Assembly (NCBI RefSeq): GCF_005281475.1
Contig: NZ_CP040106.1
Span: 2,260,501 to 2,324,500 of the forward strand
DNA from: Echinicola rosea
Lineage (GTDB): Bacteria; Bacteroidota; Bacteroidia; Cytophagales; Cyclobacteriaceae
DNA length: 64,000 nt
Reading direction: 5' to 3'
Made by a program: the position numbers and the translations under genes. Shown here one piece after another: positions 60,745 to 64,000 of the stretch (positions are counted from its first letter, which is position 1; the number at the start of each line of letters is the position of its first letter). The notes under the pieces are model-generated. The model was not told where the DNA came from. It made no database searches and worked only from the letters and a program-made list of their open reading frames with translations.

Positions 60745-62406
60745 ATGGCGTCGCGATTTAGATTGATTTTACTTGGACTGGCTCTTTTGGTGAGTAACTG
60801 TCTTTTTGGATTTGCTGGAGGAATCGATGAGGATTTTCCCCAAATTCAAGATACTGCTTCCTATGTGAACCTGTCCACTCCCTATACCACTACGCTTACT
60901 TTTTTCCTGAACTTGGAAGAAAAGAATTTTAAACCGGAAAATGCTGCGAAAACCCTGGGGGGGGATTTGACTCCCGAGCAAGCCAGGAAACAGGTCGTTA
61001 AGCTCAAACAGGTTTTTGATGGACAAGGGGTTTTTGTGGATGTCGAGCAAGTGCCAAATGAGGCAAATTATGCGGATTCTACCAGAAGCTATCAGGCCAA
61101 ATACTTTTTTAATAATAATAGGCTGCCGAAGATATTCTTGGAGAAGACGGGAGACAAATGGAAGTTTTCCAGTTATACCGTTTCTCAGATCAATGAACTT
61201 CATAAAGAAACTTATCCGTACGGCACCGCCAAGCTGCTGAACCTGTTGCCAAAAATCGGCCAGCAGGTTTATCTCGGATTGCACTTGTGGCAATTATGTG
61301 GAATATTTTTGTTGGTGCTTTTTGTCTTTACGGCGCATAAGCTGTTTACTTTCATAGTAGATCGGGGAATGTTTCATGTCTCCAAAAAACTCGGTTATAA
61401 GCAAGTAGCTGAGACGTATCTTCTACCTGTCGCGCGCGTGATCAGTATCTATTTTGTGGTGTTGTTGGTGGATATATTCATCCGTGTATTGCAGCTGCCG
61501 ATAGAGGTGGTTTCTTGGATAGTGATCATGCTGAATGCCGTCAAGCCGCTTATCATTACCATCGTCTTTTATAAACTGGCGGATTTATTGTCGGCATATT
61601 TCGAAAGACAAGCAGACAAAACCGAATCCAATTTGGACGACCAGTTGGTGCCATTGGTTAGGAAGACACTGAAGGCCTTTATCATTATAGTAGGCTCGCT
61701 GTTTATTTTGAAAGATGGCTTGCAAGTAGATATTTGGCCTTTTTTGACGGGGCTATCCATCGGTGGTCTGGCATTTGCCTTGGCCGCGCAGGATACCATC
61801 AAAAACTTCTTTGGGTCGGTAATGATTTTTATCGACAAGCCTTTTCAGGTGGGGGATTGGATCACCAGTGGTGATGTGGATGGTACAGTGGAAGAAGTAG
61901 GTTTTCGATCTACGCGAGTACGGACATTCAGAAATTCCCTGATGTACATTCCTAATGGCCGTATTGCTGATGCGACGATCGATAACCATGGTTTGCGGCA
62001 ATACCGAAGGTTTTATACGACCATCACCATTACTTATGGTACACCTCCCGAACTTATCGACGTGTTTGTAGAGGGGTTGAGGGAAATTGTGAAAAGCCAT
62101 CCTTTGACCAGAAAGGACTATTATAATGTGTACTTTAATAATATGTCGGCCTATAGCCTGGATATCATGTTTTATGTGTTTTTTGAAGTGCCCACGTGGG
62201 GGGACGAACTACAGGGCAGGCATGAAATTTTGATCAAGATCGTTAAGCTAGCAAACGAACTGGGCGTGAATTTCGCATTCCCTACCCAGACCTTGCACAT
62301 GGAGACATTCCCGGAGAAGGAAGGGCTATCGCCGATCTATGAAGATAATGCGGAGGCATACAAGCAGCGATTGGATGCCTTTGTACAGCGGGAAATGAAA
62401 AGATAG
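60745..62406 (+). CDS. MscS-family mechanosensitive ion channel with periplasmic N-terminus
   Basis: 553 residues from ATG 60745 (MASRFRLILLGLALLVSNC, signal-like); the ATG at 60709 would precede it. A periplasmic part (about 25-180) is followed by membrane helices (about 185-330) and the MscS core: the pore helix GLSIGGLAFALAAQDTIKNFFGSVMIFIDKPFQVGDWI and the beta domain DGTVEEVGFRSTRVRTFRNSLMYIPNGRIADATIDN. It should open under membrane tension and release solutes. It is the second gene after mdh and ends six bases from the convergent VTT gene, with no room for a terminator. Confidence 0.93.
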   Translation: MASRFRLILLGLALLVSNCLFGFAGGIDEDFPQIQDTASYVNLSTPYTTTLTFFLNLEEKNFKPENAAKTLGGDLTPEQARKQVVKLKQVFDGQGVFVDVEQVPNEANYADSTRSYQAKYFFNNNRLPKIFLEKTGDKWKFSSYTVSQINELHKETYPYGTAKLLNLLPKIGQQVYLGLHLWQLCGIFLLVLFVFTAHKLFTFIVDRGMFHVSKKLGYKQVAETYLLPVARVISIYFVVLLVDIFIRVLQLPIEVVSWIVIMLNAVKPLIITIVFYKLADLLSAYFERQADKTESNLDDQLVPLVRKTLKAFIIIVGSLFILKDGLQVDIWPFLTGLSIGGLAFALAAQDTIKNFFGSVMIFIDKPFQVGDWITSGDVDGTVEEVGFRSTRVRTFRNSLMYIPNGRIADATIDNHGLRQYRRFYTTITITYGTPPELIDVFVEGLREIVKSHPLTRKDYYNVYFNNMSAYSLDIMFYVFFEVPTWGDELQGRHEILIKIVKLANELGVNFAFPTQTLHMETFPEKEGLSPIYEDNAEAYKQRLDAFVQREMKR

Positions 62407-62412
62407 GAGCTC

Positions 62413-63108
62413 TTAGGAGCTGGATTTAAAGAATCGGCCGATTCCCCAAATGCTCACCGCCAAGAGCGTTATAAACAGCATTAACTGCAAGGTGTCAGTC
62501 CTGTTTTCCAAGGCTTCTGAAAGCGAATTGGCAGCCAGCCCGATGCCAAATGCCATTAGCGTCCGGGGAAGCATGCCCAAAAAACCGTAAATCAAGATGT
62601 TTTTCCAGCCCGCTTTGATCATGGCAAAGAGGATATTGGATAAGGCAAAAGGAATGATTGGGCTGATCCTGGTGAAGAAGATAAGGGTTCCCATTCTGTC
62701 ACGGTTTTTCTGGAAGAGGGCTTTGGCCTTAGGGTAATTGCCCAAGAGGGCTTCAAAACTGTTCTTGTCCAAGCTCAATCCAATAAAATAACCCAATAAA
62801 CTGGCCAAAGAATAGGCCATGATGACCGCTGGAAACATTGCCCATCCCCACCAATACCCGGTAAGAATGGCCAATACGGTCGTAGGACATAGCGCCAATC
62901 CCATCAAAAAAGTGCCTGAAACGATCACGATTAGATAAAGCGTTGGATAAATTTTATCGGAAATTCCCGGATAACTGTAGACATAGCTGGCCAATACCAA
63001 GCTGCCTACGGCAGGAACGGCCATTACCCAAATGACAGCAATGGCCATCAGCGGATTTTGTCGATAAAGGGAGGCAAGATGGGGTAAGAAGGGAGACTTT
63101 TGTGCCAT
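62413..63108 (-). CDS. VTT-domain (TVP38/TMEM64/DedA-like) membrane protein
   Basis: 231 residues with about six membrane helices. The VTT/SNARE-associated domain shows ILTGYWWGWAMFPAVIMAYSLASLLGYFIGL and FFTRISPIIPFALSNILFAMIKAGWKNILIYGFLGMLPRTLMAFGIG, with the conserved Arg-x-x-Pro. These proteins are linked to lipid scrambling or undecaprenyl-phosphate transport in the family (DedA/UptA relatives). It is convergent with mscS, with a six-base gap. Confidence 0.9.
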   Translation of the reverse strand: MAQKSPFLPHLASLYRQNPLMAIAVIWVMAVPAVGSLVLASYVYSYPGISDKIYPTLYLIVIVSGTFLMGLALCPTTVLAILTGYWWGWAMFPAVIMAYSLASLLGYFIGLSLDKNSFEALLGNYPKAKALFQKNRDRMGTLIFFTRISPIIPFALSNILFAMIKAGWKNILIYGFLGMLPRTLMAFGIGLAANSLSEALENRTDTLQLMLFITLLAVSIWGIGRFFKSSS

Positions 63109-63290
63109 GGCTGGATATAATCTGACCCGAAAATAGGTAAAATTATTTGGTTCTAACTGGGATAGGGATCACCGTGCTAACTCACCCCGCGGAAGTTCAA
63201 GTATTTTTCAGGTTTTATGGGTCTGGATAAGAGGAAATTTATTTTCTTTGGTTTACGTTCATGTGCCTAAAAGAAATAAACGATAGCAAT

Positions 63291-64000
63291 ATGAAATTCG
63301 GAACCAAAGTTATTCATGCCGGGGTAGCGCCAGACCCCACCACAGGAGCGATCATGACCCCTATTTTTCAAACATCCACTTATGTACAGAAGTCCCCTGG
63401 ACAGCATAAGGGGTTTGAATACTCCAGAACTCACAATCCCACCCGCGATGCCCTCCAGAAGAGCATCGCCGCGCTTGAAAATGGCAAGCATGGGCTCTGT
63501 TTTTCCTCAGGAATGGGAGCGATAGATGCGGTCATCAAACTGCTCAGCCCTGGCGACGAAGTGATCAGTACCAACGACCTCTATGGTGGCACGTACCGTA
63601 TATTTACAAAAGTCTTTGCCAAGTATGGCATTAAGTTTCACTTTGTGTCTATGGACGATCCCACTTCCATCGAGAAGTACATCAATGATAAAACGCGATT
63701 GATCTGGGCCGAAACCCCTACCAATCCGATGATGAACATTATCGATATCAAAGCTTTGGCAAAAATAGCTGATAAGCATGATCTGTTGCTTGGAGTGGAC
63801 AACACGTTTGCGACGCCATATCTGCAAAACCCGTTGGAGTTGGGAGCTGATTTGGTGATGCATTCTGTGACCAAGTACCTGGCAGGCCACTCTGATGTGG
63901 TAATGGGTGCCTTGGTTGTCAATGACGATCGGTTGGCAGGAGATCTTGGGTTTATCCAAAACTCCTGTGGTGCCACTCCTGGCCCCCAAGATTGCTTCTT
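63291..64000 (+). CDS. Trans-sulfuration PLP enzyme, cystathionine gamma-synthase/lyase type (cut by window edge)
   Basis: The ATG at 63291 opens a frame of 236 codons to the window end. Residues include MKFGTKVIHAGVAPDPTTGAIMTPIFQTSTYVQ, YSRTHNPTRDALQKSIAALENGKHGLCFSSGMGAIDAV and the PLP lysine in MHSVTKYLAGHSDVVMG. This is the Cys/Met-metabolism PLP family (MetB, MetC, MccB, MetZ). From the fragment alone I cannot choose between synthase and lyase. The rest of the enzyme lies beyond the window. A 182-base gap precedes it; no SAM riboswitch is visible there. Confidence 0.93.
   Translation, partial: MKFGTKVIHAGVAPDPTTGAIMTPIFQTSTYVQKSPGQHKGFEYSRTHNPTRDALQKSIAALENGKHGLCFSSGMGAIDAVIKLLSPGDEVISTNDLYGGTYRIFTKVFAKYGIKFHFVSMDDPTSIEKYINDKTRLIWAETPTNPMMNIIDIKALAKIADKHDLLLGVDNTFATPYLQNPLELGADLVMHSVTKYLAGHSDVVMGALVVNDDRLAGDLGFIQNSCGATPGPQDCF

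Noticed and set aside
63109..63290. SAM riboswitch before the trans-sulfuration enzyme
   Set aside because: I looked for the conserved SAM-I core and for a terminator before the start codon; neither is present.
1..64000. tRNA, rRNA or CRISPR arrays
   Set aside because: I saw no cloverleaf-type sequence with T-loop consensus, no rRNA sequence and no regularly spaced repeats of 25-40 bases.

Overview
The window looks like chromosome from a marine or soil Bacteroidota of the order Cytophagales (Cyclobacteriaceae-like, in the range of Echinicola, Algoriphagus or Cyclobacterium). Four things support this: a SusC/SusD pair, a protein with a type IX secretion (T9SS) sorting tail next to a PorD-like gene, a promoter of the Bacteroidota type (TTG followed by TAnnTTTG) in front of the ilv operon, and a Tgt lacking the usual zinc cysteines. 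I saw no tRNA, rRNA, CRISPR array, transposase or phage structural gene. The strain assignment is inference.

Layout. 1-2.1 kb: two predicted lipoprotein N-acetylmuramoyl-L-alanine amidases (the first cut by the window edge) flank a NarL-type response regulator. 2.6-4.5 kb: hflK-hflC. 4.8-19.1 kb: a polysaccharide-utilisation locus on the + strand, made of SusC, SusD, a CE4-like deacetylase with an altered catalytic motif, a GH9 hydrolase, a NagZ-type GH3 fused to a serine beta-lactamase-like domain, a metallophosphoesterase fused to a PQQ-type propeller, and a NamZ (DUF1343/GH171) exo-muramidase. NagZ plus NamZ point to peptidoglycan or another amino-sugar polymer as substrate. 19.5-22.9 kb: an isolated tandem pair of paralogous proteins with LamG-like folds, the second ending in a polysaccharide-lyase-like domain. 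Neither has a signal peptide.

23-31.6 kb: mostly housekeeping genes: a GH15 hydrolase, rsmG, an ECF sigma factor overlapping a family 2 glycosyltransferase, tgt overlapping an LptF/LptG permease, an EamA transporter, and ispE. 32.3-42.7 kb: one long branched-chain amino acid operon, ilvD-ilvB-ilvN-ilvC-leuC-leuD-(leuA/cimA-like)-leuB. It is preceded by a clear attenuator: promoter, a 19-residue leader peptide rich in Ile/Val/Leu, an antiterminator and a terminator. ilvA is absent from the operon. The ilvC-leuC spacer holds large inverted repeats instead.

43.1-45.7 kb: a Crp-type regulator, an SDR, and a secreted FAD oxidase whose D-amino-acid-oxidase motifs are in circularly permuted order. 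45.9-54.8 kb: minus-strand envelope and housekeeping genes in an order I recognise from Bacteroidota: fabI, recN, porD-like, coaBC, rpoZ, bamD, a T9SS-sorted protein and an LptA/OstA-like protein. 54.8-64 kb: tilS, a stand-alone cNMP-binding protein, mdh, a large membrane-anchored propeller protein of unknown function, an MscS channel, a VTT-domain protein, and the start of a trans-sulfuration PLP enzyme cut by the window edge.

Best leads for new biology: the ilv-leu attenuator, the permuted oxidase, the amino-sugar or peptidoglycan locus with its altered deacetylase and NagZ-beta-lactamase fusion, and the LamG/lyase pair.
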